From the NCBI GenBank assembly GCA_021785515.1, contig JAJYEX010000009.1, positions 1-64,000 of the forward strand: DNA of 64,000 nucleotides, written 5' to 3'. The notes under the pieces are model-generated. The model made no database searches. It had not been told where the DNA came from and worked only from the letters and a program-made list of their open reading frames with translations. A program made the position numbers and the translations under genes. This document shows, one piece after another, positions 9,300-18,145 of this stretch; position 1 is the first letter of the stretch, and each line of letters opens with the position of its first letter. This DNA comes from Pseudomonadota bacterium. GTDB lineage: Bacteria; Pseudomonadota; Gammaproteobacteria; Acidiferrobacterales; UBA6901.

Positions 9300-10217
9300 A
9301 TGGCGAAAAAAGAATATTCCTTTTATCCCGGTTGCTCCTCGGAGCGCAAGGCGTCGGCTTCCAATTACATGGTCTCGGTTGAGTCCATGTGCAAGACATT
9401 GGATATCAAGCTCAACGAGATTCCAGACTGGAACTGTTGCGGGGCGTCCATTGGATATGCGGAGGGAGGTGAGCTTCCGCGGCACGCCATGAACGCGCGC
9501 AATATCGCACTTTCGGAAAAGCACAATCCTGGACAGGATATCGTGGCTACCTGTGCCGCATGTTGGCTCGGGGCAAAGGAGACGCACGAACGTCTTTCGG
9601 CATCCGAGCGGCTGCTGGCCGACACCAGGGAGGTCCTGAAGGAAGCGGGTCTGGATATGGACTACAAGGGCCAGGTGGAGATTCGCCATATGGTCGAGGT
9701 GCTTATCGAAGATTTCGGATACGATCAGCTTGCGAAACCCGTGGTCAAACCGCTCGAAGGCATTAAGATTGCAGGTTATGTGGGCTGCCAGACGAATCGA
9801 CCTTTTGGTGTTGCGGGAGAATCTTTCGAGAATCCGAAATACCTGGACAAGCTGACGGAAATCATGGGGGCTGAGCCGGTCGAGAAGTATGACCAGAAGG
9901 TGACCTGTTGCGGCGGTGCGCTGGCCTTTAGCGAGCCGGACAAGAGTCAGGCGCAGATCAAGAAGATTATCGAGTCTGCCTATGATTTCGGGGCAGAGAT
10001 GATTGTCACGCCGTGCCCGGTGTGCCAGATGAATGTAGAGGTCTATCAGGATCAGATCAACAAGAAATACGGGACCAAATTCCGCATTCCGGTCACGTAC
10101 TACAGTCAGCTCATGGCCGTGGCCTATGGTAGCAATGCCAAGGAGGCGGGGCTGGACGGTAATATCATCCGGGCGGCTCGTCTTGAAGAAATTGCGGCAA
10201 AGCCAGCGAAGAAGTAA
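9300..10217 (+). CDS. hdrB: HdrB-like CCG-domain protein
   Basis: About 305 residues with two CCG domains. The first has YPGCSS and WNCCGA; the second has YVGCQT and TCCGGA, followed by TPCPVCQMN. In heterodisulfide reductase HdrB these motifs bind noncubane iron-sulfur clusters that act on disulfides. I chose the ATG at 9300 (MAKKEYSF) over the track start at 9279 because an aggag ribosome binding site lies between the hdrC stop and this ATG. It is the last gene of the qmoAB-hdrCB operon. Whether it reduces or oxidizes a thiol, or only relays electrons, cannot be told from sequence. Confidence 0.88.
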   Translation: MAKKEYSFYPGCSSERKASASNYMVSVESMCKTLDIKLNEIPDWNCCGASIGYAEGGELPRHAMNARNIALSEKHNPGQDIVATCAACWLGAKETHERLSASERLLADTREVLKEAGLDMDYKGQVEIRHMVEVLIEDFGYDQLAKPVVKPLEGIKIAGYVGCQTNRPFGVAGESFENPKYLDKLTEIMGAEPVEKYDQKVTCCGGALAFSEPDKSQAQIKKIIESAYDFGAEMIVTPCPVCQMNVEVYQDQINKKYGTKFRIPVTYYSQLMAVAYGSNAKEAGLDGNIIRAARLEEIAAKPAKK

Positions 10218-10287
10218 GTCAGCGAGCGTTCACTATTAATATAACTTTTATGTGGTAAGGCCTTTGGGGTCGCATTCTTCCAAGATC

Positions 10288-10318
10288 CCTGTCACGGGCA
10301 ACCACAGCCCGTGACAGG
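10288..10318. terminator. Perfect 12-bp hairpin after hdrB
   Basis: Inverted repeat CCTGTCACGGGC - 7-nt loop - GCCCGTGACAGG, 70 nt downstream of the hdrB stop. It is very stable, but on the plus strand it is followed by an A-run, not a T-run. It is therefore not a classic intrinsic terminator. An mRNA 3'-end stabilizer or Rho-assisted end are alternatives. Confidence 0.5.
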
Positions 10319-10413
10319 AAAAAGGCCAATCGGAATATCTGATTGACAAGAAGTTCAGTCGGGCGTACGCCTATCTCCTGGTTCCGGCATTAGTGGCGGA
10401 ACAAGGAGGTCGT

Positions 10414-10635
10414 ATGCGAATTGAAACAACTGACCCCATCACGGGTAACACGATCCGCGATCCGGCGGGGCATCCGTTCGTTGTTGAGGGTAGCGGGGAC
10501 GGTGCGCTAAAGATCTACTTCGAGTCCGAGGAAAGCAGGCGGATGTACCTTGAGATCGAGGTCGAGCACCCGGGGAAGGATTTCCGAACCAACCTGGACA
10601 ACCCGGTTTCCATGGGTGGCGACGCGCGTCGCTAG
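10414..10635 (+). CDS. Small hypothetical protein downstream of hdrB
   Basis: A 73-residue acidic protein starting MRIETTDP. The ATG at 10414 has an excellent aaggaggt ribosome binding site, while the track start at 10393 has none. No signal peptide, cysteine or membrane segment is visible. The sequence has a beta-rich look (KIYFESEESRRMYLEIEVEHP). I do not recognise the family. Its position, with its own strong translation signal between the qmo-hdr operon and the FNR-type regulator, suggests a small soluble accessory protein of sulfur metabolism. That role is inference only. Confidence 0.65.
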   Translation: MRIETTDPITGNTIRDPAGHPFVVEGSGDGALKIYFESEESRRMYLEIEVEHPGKDFRTNLDNPVSMGGDARR

Positions 10636-11192
10636 TTCGGTAACGCTGCGTTGTATCCGTGCCCCGTGCGTGGCGGGGTAAAGTGCGCTTAGTCTTCTAA
10701 TGACGGCCAGCTTGAGGCTGTGCTGCAGGCGGTACTTGGCTCACGTGTTTTCAGTAACAGCGGTTCCCCTGCAGCGTTGCGCCCAAATAAAATCCCGGGC
10801 TCCCGCGGATAGTTATTGAAACTAAGCTGGTGACTCAGCAACGACGGTTACCGTGACCTCCCTCATTGGTGGCGCCGAGGCTCGCAGATCACCGGTAGTT
10901 CAGAGTGAGCCGGTGGTTGGCTATCGGGACACAGAGCAGGATGCAAAAAATCCCTGACTTTGGTCCGTCTCGTCCTTACGTCTATGCTCGCGGGGTGACG
11001 ATTAGCCGCCGGCGATTGATACCAGTGCCAGGGCGTATCCCTGGTCCTTTACCCAGCGCCATCAGGCGCCCAGTCAATGAACCGCCGCGCCCAAGGGCTG
11101 CCCCTTGAGTTAGTCTATGGCATAATATTGCGCGTTCCTGATGAACGGTCGTAAATACACACCGAAATTGGTTGTTTCCAGCCTAGGCGCCT
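10636..11192. other. Intergenic region upstream of the FNR-type gene
   Basis: About 557 bases without a credible gene. The ORF 10905..11108 is proline- and arginine-rich and lacks a good ribosome binding site. A short CCCCG-N7-CGGGG hairpin near 10662-10678 could end the small-protein transcript but has no T-tail. No tRNA-like sequence or clear FNR box (TTGAT-N4-ATCAA) was seen. Confidence 0.45.
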
Positions 11193-11960
11193 ATGCAAAA
11201 AGATCCATCAATTCCCCAGCTCGATTTTCCGAAACTTAAAGTCGCGTGCAAGGAATGTACTCTGTTCCAGCTATGTTTGCCGGTGGCTGTTTCCGAAGAG
11301 GATCTCGGGCTGCTCGAAAGCATCATCCGGCGGCGCCGGCCCGTGCAACGCGGAGAATACCTGTTCCAGATGGGCGAACCGTTTGATGCCATCTACGCGG
11401 TGCGTTCCGGTTCAGTAAAGACGTACACCTTGATCGAAGACGGACGTGAGCAGGTAACCGGCTTTCATCTCCCCGGGGAACTGGTCGGACTGGACGCGAT
11501 CGGCGGCGGTCGTCACGCCTGCACGGCCAAGGCCTTGGAAACCACCAGCCTATGTGAACTTCCCTACAGCCAGCTCGAAGACCTGTGGTCACGGATTCCC
11601 AGTCTGCCGCGTCAGCTGGTGCGTATCATGAGCAAAGAGGTGCTTCACGACCAAACACTCATGACGCTACTCGGGAAGAAATCAGCTGAAGAGCGCCTCG
11701 CCTCCTATCTGCTTAGTCTCTCCACCCGTCTTGGGCAGCGCGGATTCTCGTCGCACGAGTTCAACCTCAGCATGTCCAGAAACGATATTGGCAACTATCT
11801 TGGTCTGGCGGTGGAGACTGTGAGCCGGGTATTTACGCGCTTTCAGGATGAAAAGATTCTTACAGTTCAGCGCCGAAACGTCCAGATCCATGATCTGGCT
11901 GCACTGAAGCGGTTGTCCAACTACCCAAACATACTCCGGTCCTACCCGTCATCGCCCTAA
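11193..11960 (+). CDS. fnr: FNR-type Crp-family regulator with iron-sulfur cysteines
   Basis: A 255-residue Crp/FNR regulator. The N-terminal motif CKECTLFQLC matches the C-x2-C-x5-C spacing of E. coli FNR, and a fourth cysteine (HACTAKAL) sits where FNR has its central one. An oxygen-sensing 4Fe-4S cluster is therefore expected. A cyclic-nucleotide-binding-like beta roll is in the middle. The C-terminal helix-turn-helix contains SRNDIGNYLGLAVETVSR, which carries the E--SR recognition residues of FNR. It stands alone between the qmo-hdr and sat-apr gene groups and may adjust sulfur or nitrogen respiration to oxygen. Targets are not shown. Confidence 0.88.
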   Translation: MQKDPSIPQLDFPKLKVACKECTLFQLCLPVAVSEEDLGLLESIIRRRRPVQRGEYLFQMGEPFDAIYAVRSGSVKTYTLIEDGREQVTGFHLPGELVGLDAIGGGRHACTAKALETTSLCELPYSQLEDLWSRIPSLPRQLVRIMSKEVLHDQTLMTLLGKKSAEERLASYLLSLSTRLGQRGFSSHEFNLSMSRNDIGNYLGLAVETVSRVFTRFQDEKILTVQRRNVQIHDLAALKRLSNYPNILRSYPSSP

Positions 11961-12053
11961 CCGGCGATCGCCGGCCGGAGGCCACGCCCGCGGATCAGCC
12001 AGGATGCAAAGGTATTTTCCTGACCGGCCTAGGCTCGATCCGCCGAGAAAAAG

Positions 12054-12953
12054 TCAGGATTTGTCTGTGGTAGCCTCCGAACCGTCCGAGTCCGCCAGGC
12101 GCTGACGTTCCTGTCGTTCCTGATCAATAAGTTGGCGACGGCGTTCCGCGCGTACTTCGATGGCCCCGGGTCTGATCGGGATCGAATTTTCGCCGAAAAG
12201 TGCCTGCTTCAAAAAACGAAAGCCGAACTTCATGAGGCCCACGTCATCGCCCATAAGCGCGCCCATCACCTCCGGCTCAATTTCGTATACCGTAGCGAAG
12301 CTCGGACTCCTTACAAACTCCCTAAAACTGTCCAGATCATAGCTGCACATAAAAAACAACTGGAAGCTACGATCAGACGGCCGCCCGATAGTCGGTCCGC
12401 ACGACCTTTTCTTTAAGACAAGCTGCCGCCATTCGCGATTCATGTCGTCGTAGACATCCGCGCCCTGTTCAGCACGATAGTCTCTGATGGTCTGATGTCT
12501 GGGTTCCAGATGACCCAGGCAATGGTCCTCCTTGACTACAAAGTAGTGATCTTCGTCAACGGTGGAATCCTTCGTCCGCATCGACATCATGCCAAGAGCG
12601 TAATAACGACAGGCCGTCGGCCTGTCGCCGTAGACGCTGCAGCCCTGATCGGTCACAAACTGGCATGTGGTGGTGTCATCACGGGTCTTCAGCTTCAGCC
12701 CGGGCATGCCATGACCATCCATTTCGAACGGAACGGTATATTTATGAAGAAACTCGTAGGACTTCAAGCCGAGCAGGCTTTTCAGACGCAACACGTCATA
12801 CGGCGTAAGCGTAATGTCTATGTTCTGGCAGCACTTGTTGAAGCAGGCAATGCCCTTGTGGCAACTGAATCCGAAGGTATCGTCCAGTTCAAGTCGAACC
12901 GGAGTTACTGGACTCTTCGGCAAAAGATCAGAGAAATCAAATTTATCTTGCAT
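12054..12953 (-). CDS. YkgJ-type CxxCxxCC-like cysteine-cluster protein
   Basis: A 299-residue soluble protein of the YkgJ-type zinc/iron-chelating family. The cysteine cluster reads CHKGIACFNKCC near residues 31-42, followed by CQFVTDQGC and CRYYALG near residues 97-116. The C-terminal third is charged and helical (RAERRRQLIDQERQERQ). The start has an aaggtg ribosome binding site. It is encoded immediately downstream of aprA on the same strand, but the strong terminator at 13063-13097 separates them, so it probably has its own promoter. Possible roles are metal binding or iron-sulfur handling for AprBA; this is inference from position. Confidence 0.72.
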   Translation of the reverse strand: MQDKFDFSDLLPKSPVTPVRLELDDTFGFSCHKGIACFNKCCQNIDITLTPYDVLRLKSLLGLKSYEFLHKYTVPFEMDGHGMPGLKLKTRDDTTTCQFVTDQGCSVYGDRPTACRYYALGMMSMRTKDSTVDEDHYFVVKEDHCLGHLEPRHQTIRDYRAEQGADVYDDMNREWRQLVLKKRSCGPTIGRPSDRSFQLFFMCSYDLDSFREFVRSPSFATVYEIEPEVMGALMGDDVGLMKFGFRFLKQALFGENSIPIRPGAIEVRAERRRQLIDQERQERQRLADSDGSEATTDKS

Positions 12954-13062
12954 GACATCACCTTCGTTTCAAACGTTGCGGCCTGCGAACGGCTTGCCTT
13001 CACATTCTGATCGGTTTACCCAGCCGGAGAATGGAAAGGCAAAACATCCTGGTGTTGCAGAG

Positions 13063-13097
13063 AAAAAAGGGCCCGGGCATTGCCGCCCGGGCCCTTT
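13063..13097 (-). terminator. Strong intrinsic terminator of the sat-aprBA operon
   Basis: Read on the minus strand, a perfect 13-bp stem AAAGGGCCCGGGC/GCCCGGGCCCTTT with a 6-nt loop is followed directly by a run of six T. It lies just after the aprA stop. This is the best terminator in the window. Confidence 0.93.
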
Positions 13098-13119
13098 GTG
13101 CAGCTAACTACTGTCGATC

Positions 13120-15045
13120 TCAGTGCCCGGAAGCTGTAGGCTTCGATACCAGATCCACATGCGTCTTCTTGAAGACCTTCCACTTCTTGGCCTTCCGGTC
13201 GTATGTAGAGTTCACGAAGCACTTCCAGTTCTTCTCATCGATAAGATTGAAGTCCATGCGATAGTAGAAGCCTGGATAACGGGACTCCTCGCGGAACTGG
13301 ATATGCTTCATGTGTGCCTCGGCCGTCAGAACGCGGTGGTAGTTCTCCCACGCACGCAGCAGCTCATGCAGATCCTTGGCGCGCATTTTAAGCGCATCTT
13401 CCTTCAGCATTTCCAGCTTCTCTTCACACACGGATAGCATCTTGGCGTTGGTCTGGTACCAGGTAGCCACCCCCGCGCAGTACTCGTCCATGATCTTCTG
13501 CAGGCGGAACTGCAGCATCTTGGGCGTGATGTAGTTGGGGTTGATGTCGATAGCCGTGGTGTAGTCCTTGTGTGTCAGGTAGGTACGCACCGGCCGGTAG
13601 ATCTCTTCCACCAGCTCGTTGACCGGCGTATCCAGCTCCGGCTTCCAGCTCTTGTTGTCGAGAGCAAACTTGATCATGCCCTTGGCAGCAATACGGCCCT
13701 CAGCGTGTGAGCCCGACGAGAACTTGTGACCAGACGCGCCCACGCCGTCACCGGCGGTGAACAGACCCTTGATGGTGGTCATGGAGCGGTAACCCCAGCT
13801 CCATTCCTTCGGTGCCCCCAGGTCCTCCGGTCCGGAAACCCAGATTCCGCAGCAGCCGGAATGGGAACCAAGCAGGTAGGGCTCGGTCGGCATCAGTTCG
13901 GAAGCCTTCTTCTCGGGCTCAATGTTCTCACCAGCCCAGACGCCGGCCTGGCCGATACACATGTCCAGAAAATCTTCCCAGGCTTCGGCCTCGAGGTGCT
14001 TGATCTCCTTTGGAGTCATGGTCTCGGCGAGCTTGGCAAGGGCGGTCGGCGTATCCATGTAGATCGGGCCGCGACCTTCCTTCATCTCATGCATCATCAG
14101 GTGATTGCGCAGGCAGGAAGCCGGAACGGCCGCCAGGCCATAGGGAGGATACTGTTTCAGCATCTCCTTGTTCTTGTCCATGTACGACTCACCGAAGGCA
14201 TTGACGGCCTTGGCTTTGAACAGAAGGAACCACGCACCCACCGGCCCGTAGCCGTCCTTGAAGCGGGCAGGAACGAAGCGGTTTTCCATCATGGTAAGTT
14301 CTGCGCCGGCCTCGGCAGCCATCGCGTAGGTCGATCCGGCATTCCACACGGGATACCAGGCGCGGCCCGTGCCTTCACCCACGGAACGCGGCCGGAAGAT
14401 GTTCACGGCACCGCCGGCAGCCAGCAGGCAGGCCTTGAACTTGTACACATATACCTTGTGTTCACGTACCGAGAAGCCTACGGCACCCGCTACGCGGGTC
14501 GGGTCGTTCTTGTCGTTGACCAGCTTGACGATGAAGACGCGCTCCTGGATGTTGGCCATACCCAGAGCCTTCTTCGCAGCCTCGGCCACGATCACCTTGT
14601 ACGACTCGCCATTAATCATGATCTGCCACTTGCCCGAACGTACGGGCTTGCCGCCGTCCTTCAGTGACTTGCCTTCGTCACCGGGCTGCTTCCAGATGGG
14701 CAGGCCCCATTCTTCGAACAGGTGAACCGAATCGTCTACGTGGCGGCCGACGTCATACGCCAGGTCATCACGGGTGATGCCCATCAGATCGTTGGCGACC
14801 ATGCGTGCGTAGTCTGCAGGATCCTGGCCACCCATGTACGTATTGATCGCGGACAGACCCTGTGCCACCGCGCCAGAACGGTCCATGGCAGCCTTATCAA
14901 CCAGTTTGACCTTGAGGCCAGTTCCCTCTATCCACCGCATTAACTCGAAGGAGCAGCCACATGCGGCCATGCCGCCACCGATAACGAGAATATCTACCTC
15001 TTCCTCGATTACCTGTGGATTCCCAAAAGTTGCTTCTGTAGACAT
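13120..15045 (-). CDS. aprA: Adenylylsulfate reductase alpha subunit, AprA
   Basis: A 641-residue FAD subunit of APS reductase. In sulfur oxidizers it runs in reverse, joining sulfite and AMP to give adenosine 5'-phosphosulfate. The FAD motif VIGGGMAACG is near residue 20. Long conserved AprA segments follow, including the region around FRPRSVGEGTGRAWYP, and the length matches the family. The ATG at 15045 (MSTEATFG) has an aaggtgg ribosome binding site; the track extension to 15084 is not needed. It follows aprB by 78 nt and ends at a strong terminator. Electrons go to AprB and then presumably to QmoAB. Confidence 0.96.
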   Translation of the reverse strand: MSTEATFGNPQVIEEEVDILVIGGGMAACGCSFELMRWIEGTGLKVKLVDKAAMDRSGAVAQGLSAINTYMGGQDPADYARMVANDLMGITRDDLAYDVGRHVDDSVHLFEEWGLPIWKQPGDEGKSLKDGGKPVRSGKWQIMINGESYKVIVAEAAKKALGMANIQERVFIVKLVNDKNDPTRVAGAVGFSVREHKVYVYKFKACLLAAGGAVNIFRPRSVGEGTGRAWYPVWNAGSTYAMAAEAGAELTMMENRFVPARFKDGYGPVGAWFLLFKAKAVNAFGESYMDKNKEMLKQYPPYGLAAVPASCLRNHLMMHEMKEGRGPIYMDTPTALAKLAETMTPKEIKHLEAEAWEDFLDMCIGQAGVWAGENIEPEKKASELMPTEPYLLGSHSGCCGIWVSGPEDLGAPKEWSWGYRSMTTIKGLFTAGDGVGASGHKFSSGSHAEGRIAAKGMIKFALDNKSWKPELDTPVNELVEEIYRPVRTYLTHKDYTTAIDINPNYITPKMLQFRLQKIMDEYCAGVATWYQTNAKMLSVCEEKLEMLKEDALKMRAKDLHELLRAWENYHRVLTAEAHMKHIQFREESRYPGFYYRMDFNLIDEKNWKCFVNSTYDRKAKKWKVFKKTHVDLVSKPTASGH

Positions 15046-15123
15046 ATTTCCACCTTCCAATTTGTTCGCACCCGGCGGGAACAACTACGGTCCCCCCCTA
15101 GGCCGGCTACGTGTTGAAGAATC

Positions 15124-15591
15124 TTACTTGGCGTGCAGCAGCTGGCTGCGGTCGCACTGATACGGCTTCGCCTCGGTAAACAGCGCCGCAGTGCCGATAT
15201 CCTTGATGTCCGGCTTCGGCTTGTTCGCGTAGGGATTGATTGATCCTTCGGCGGTGGTGCGGATCGGGAACTTGAACCGCTTCATGTTGCCGTTGCGGAA
15301 CTTGACCGTCCACATGATCGAATCCGTGCCACGCAGAGGCTGCACTGAGCCGCCGAGCGGAACGACGTCGGCATAGTGGCGTGCCTCAATGGCATTCTGC
15401 GGACAGATCTTGACGCAGGAATAGCACTCCCAGCACTGCTCGGGCTCCTGGTTGAACGCTTTCATAGCGTGGCCGGTTTTGGAGCCGTCCTTGTCCAACA
15501 GCATCAGGTCGTGCGGGCAGATGTACATGCAAGCGGTCTTGTCCTGACCCTTGCAGCCATCGCATTTGTCGGTACGTACGAATGTTGGCAT
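15124..15591 (-). CDS. aprB: Adenylylsulfate reductase beta subunit, AprB
   Basis: A 155-residue ferredoxin-like subunit that takes electrons from the AprA flavin. It has two 4Fe-4S sites: CDGCKGQDKTACMYICP near residues 10-26 and CWECYSCVKICP near residues 48-59. The C-terminal tail that embraces AprA is present. The ATG at 15591 (MPTFVRTD) has a ggag ribosome binding site. The track ORF extending to 15918 runs back into sat in another frame and is an artefact. The order sat-aprB-aprA fits a sulfite-oxidation operon. Confidence 0.96.
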   Translation of the reverse strand: MPTFVRTDKCDGCKGQDKTACMYICPHDLMLLDKDGSKTGHAMKAFNQEPEQCWECYSCVKICPQNAIEARHYADVVPLGGSVQPLRGTDSIMWTVKFRNGNMKRFKFPIRTTAEGSINPYANKPKPDIKDIGTAALFTEAKPYQCDRSQLLHAK

Positions 15592-15692
15592 CGTTAACTC
15601 TCCATCTTTGGGTTGAACTATGACGTATTGGTCTCTGTTTACTCTAAACTTGCGCCCAACGCGCCGCTTCGTTTGCGGCTGACAGCAATCGG

Positions 15693-16907
15693 TTACTTCG
15701 CCGAATGGCCGCTCAGCTTGACTTCTACGCGTTCGTGATCCTGAAGGCCTGCGTAGTACTTGCGCAGAATCTCGAGCACTTCCGGGCGGCTGAACTCCGC
15801 AGGAACTGCCGCACCTTCCGACAGCGCCTTGCGCAGCTTTGTCCCGGATAGAAGTAGACGGTCCCCGGCCTCGTGCGGACAGGTGCGTGCGCTCGCCATG
15901 CCGCCGCACTTGAAGCACCAGAAGGTCCAGTCGATCTTCAAGGCCTTGGTCTCAAGGGCGCCCGGCGGAATTTCATCGAAGATCTTGTGGGCGTCAAAGG
16001 GCCCGTAATAGTCGCCGACGCCGGCATGGTCACGGCCGACAATGAGGTGCGAGCAGCCGTAGTTTTGCCGGAACAGCGCATGCAGCAAGGCCTCGCGCGG
16101 GCCCGCGTAACGCATATCCAGGGGATAGCCGGACTGCACGACGGTATTCTTGACGAAATACTTGTCGATCAGCGTAGCGATCGCTTCAGACCGAACCTCG
16201 GCCGGGATGTCGCCGGGCTTGAGTTTTCCGAGCAGCGAATGGATCAGTACACCGTCCAGGGTTTCGACCGCAACCTTGGCAAGGTATTCATGGGAACGGT
16301 GCATGGGGTTGCGTGTCTGGAATGCCGCAACCGTCGACCAGCCCTTTTCCTCGAACAGCTTGCGGGTCTGGGCTGGCGTCATGTAGTTCGAGTATTTCTT
16401 CGGGAAATCACCTTGGGACAGAACCTTGACCGGTCCCGCGAGGTTGACGTCTCCCTGCTCCATGACCATCTTGACGCCCGGATGCTCAATGTCGGTCGTC
16501 TTGTACACCATCATGCATTCATGCGATTTGTCGATGGCATATTTTTCGGTGACCTTCATCGTGGCCATCGTTTCGCCGGTTTCCTTGTCTACCAAGGCGA
16601 CTTCCGAGCCGGTCTTGATGCGGTCCGCGGTGATCTTGTCGGTAGACAGTGTGATCGGGATCGGCCAGAACAGGCCGTTGGCCATCTTCATGCCATCGCA
16701 CACACCCTCCCAGTCCGCCCGGGTCATGAATCCATCAAGCGGGGTGAATCCGCCGATACCCATCATGATCAGGTCGCCGGTTTCGCGCGAGGAAATCTTT
16801 ACTTTTGGCAAAGATTCCGCGTGTGCCAGGCCGGCTTTGAGTGCAGCGCCCTCGAGCAGCAAGGGCTTGAGGGTGTCGCTGCCATGTGGTTTAACTAGTT
16901 TTGCCAT
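15693..16907 (-). CDS. sat: Dissimilatory ATP sulfurylase, Sat
   Basis: A 404-residue ATP sulfurylase. In this setting it would convert APS and pyrophosphate to ATP and sulfate, the last step of sulfite oxidation. The nucleotide-binding motif [10 protein letters not shown] is near residue 195 and GRDHAG near residue 290. A CFKCGG...CPH set near residues 329-342 resembles the zinc site seen in several dissimilatory enzymes. No kinase domain is fused. It is first in the sat-aprB-aprA operon, 101 nt before aprB. A long 5' region upstream (to 17452) leaves room for regulation. Confidence 0.96.
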   Translation of the reverse strand: MAKLVKPHGSDTLKPLLLEGAALKAGLAHAESLPKVKISSRETGDLIMMGIGGFTPLDGFMTRADWEGVCDGMKMANGLFWPIPITLSTDKITADRIKTGSEVALVDKETGETMATMKVTEKYAIDKSHECMMVYKTTDIEHPGVKMVMEQGDVNLAGPVKVLSQGDFPKKYSNYMTPAQTRKLFEEKGWSTVAAFQTRNPMHRSHEYLAKVAVETLDGVLIHSLLGKLKPGDIPAEVRSEAIATLIDKYFVKNTVVQSGYPLDMRYAGPREALLHALFRQNYGCSHLIVGRDHAGVGDYYGPFDAHKIFDEIPPGALETKALKIDWTFWCFKCGGMASARTCPHEAGDRLLLSGTKLRKALSEGAAVPAEFSRPEVLEILRKYYAGLQDHERVEVKLSGHSAK

Positions 16908-17452
16908 TTATTTAATTTCCTCATTCACGACGCCAGTTGCACGGATAAACCTCCCGCTCCGAGTCTAGAATGGGGAGCAAAGGCGCTCTGCCTAGTCCTG
17001 ACCGCGCCTTGGCACCGGACTCGGACCGGAGGCGAAAAATCAGGTGACTTTATAGCGTTAGAAAGTGCAAAACTAATTAGTATTACTGCGGTCTTGCATA
17101 AGACTCATTTATTTATAGTTAATACAAACTTGAGGTAAACCAGGTTGGCCAGTTTTGTTCAGCCCAGCTTGCAGAACGTACCAGTTTAGCGCATTTTGGG
17201 AAAGACCCGGGAGTATAAGGCTACGGTTTCGGCTGGCCGTCATCCATACAAGTCACATAGGTATTTATTTGCTCATGCGACCAGTCACGATCTGGGTATG
17301 TATCGGATCATCCAGCCAATCCGGGAAAATGGGGACGGTCGGGGGGGGGATTACCCGTATTTTGGGTGTGATTTCCTCTGGGGTGTTGGGCAAAGGAATA
17401 CCTGAGTGGTGCAGTCAATTACAGCCTTGCTGAAGGTGACACGTTAACCTCC
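16908..17452 (-). promoter_or_regulatory. Upstream region of sat with candidate promoter and dyad
   Basis: About 545 bases between divergent sat and moaD. An AT-rich patch (17044-17135) holds, on the minus strand, a TATAAA box (17049-17054) with ATTAGT 17 nt upstream. The -35-like hexamer lies in a perfect palindrome, ACTAATTAGT (17072-17081). The plus-strand 11-mer TTAGTATTACT (17077-17087) recurs in the right arm of the cbbR-cbbL dyad. A weak -35 with a nearby symmetric site fits an activator-dependent promoter. The track ORFs here (17155..17433, 17196..17405) are not convincing. A run of nine G starts at 17341. Confidence 0.4.
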
Positions 17453-17698
17453 ATGAACACCATCGACGTGCATTTCTTCGCAGACATTCGCGAACGGTTT
17501 GGCAAAGGGCAGGAGTTCATTGATGCCGAAGGAATTCACTGCGTGAAAGACGTCTGGCGCCGCGTGGCGGGATCTTGCGGGGGGCTGCCCCCCGTGGCCA
17601 GGGTGTTGGTCGCCGTCAATCAGGAGTACGCCGCAATGGATGCCCCGGTTCGTGCCGGTGACGAAGTGGCCTTTTTCCCGCCAGTGACCGGAGGCTAG
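17453..17698 (+). CDS. moaD: MoaD, small subunit of molybdopterin synthase
   Basis: An 81-residue ubiquitin-like sulfur carrier ending in the required Gly-Gly (PPVTGG). Its C-terminus is thiocarboxylated and donates sulfur to precursor Z to make molybdopterin. FFADIRERFG at the start and FFPPVTGG at the end match MoaD. The next gene, moaE, starts directly after the stop codon (TAG then ATG). The ribosome binding site is weak (aaggtga, rather far). Its molybdenum-enzyme clients are not in this window. Confidence 0.9.
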   Translation: MNTIDVHFFADIRERFGKGQEFIDAEGIHCVKDVWRRVAGSCGGLPPVARVLVAVNQEYAAMDAPVRAGDEVAFFPPVTGG

Positions 17699-18124
17699 AT
17701 GGTTCGCCTTCTGGCCCATCCATTTGATCCGTGGGCGGAAATTGAATCCCACGCCCAACGTAACCCGCAGTGGGCCGGGAAATTCGGCGCCGCCGCCGTG
17801 TTTGTTGGCAGCTTGCGGGATTTCAATCAGGGTCACGCGGTATCCGAGATGTCGCTGGAGCATTATCCCGGGATGACGGAAAAGCATCTGGACAAGGTTA
17901 GCCGCGAGGCCGCAGAGCGATGGGAAATCCTGGAGCCCCTGGTGATTCACCGGTACGGACAGCTAAAACCGGCCGATCCGATCGTGGTCGTTGCTGTCTG
18001 GTCCGCACACCGCGACGCGGCGTTTTGTGCGTGCCGCTACATCATTGACGAGCTCAAGACCCGTGCGCCATTCTGGAAGCATGAGGAAACGGAAGCGGGC
18101 CACCGTTGGGTGACGCCGGAATAG
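17699..18124 (+). CDS. moaE: MoaE, large subunit of molybdopterin synthase
   Basis: A 141-residue catalytic subunit of molybdopterin synthase. VFVGSLRDFNQG, LEHYPGMTE and the C-terminal ELKTRAPFWKHE segment with the conserved lysine residues identify it. It pairs with MoaD and is translationally adjacent to it with no spacer, its ribosome binding site lying inside moaD (ggaggc). Sulfur-oxidizers often need molybdopterin for sulfite or thiosulfate-linked enzymes, but no such enzyme is visible here. Confidence 0.92.
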   Translation: MVRLLAHPFDPWAEIESHAQRNPQWAGKFGAAAVFVGSLRDFNQGHAVSEMSLEHYPGMTEKHLDKVSREAAERWEILEPLVIHRYGQLKPADPIVVVAVWSAHRDAAFCACRYIIDELKTRAPFWKHEETEAGHRWVTPE

Positions 18125-18145
18125 CACGCGATTCCAGGATTCGCG

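Noticed and set aside
10905-11108. Plus ORF before the FNR-type gene
   Set aside because: Low-complexity Arg/Pro composition without a good ribosome binding site.
15592-15918. N-terminal extension of the aprB ORF
   Set aside because: It runs into the sat coding region in another frame; AprB homologues start at MPTFV, which has a ribosome binding site.
17155-17433. Plus ORF in the sat-moaD gap
   Set aside because: Composition is non-coding-like and it covers the promoter region.
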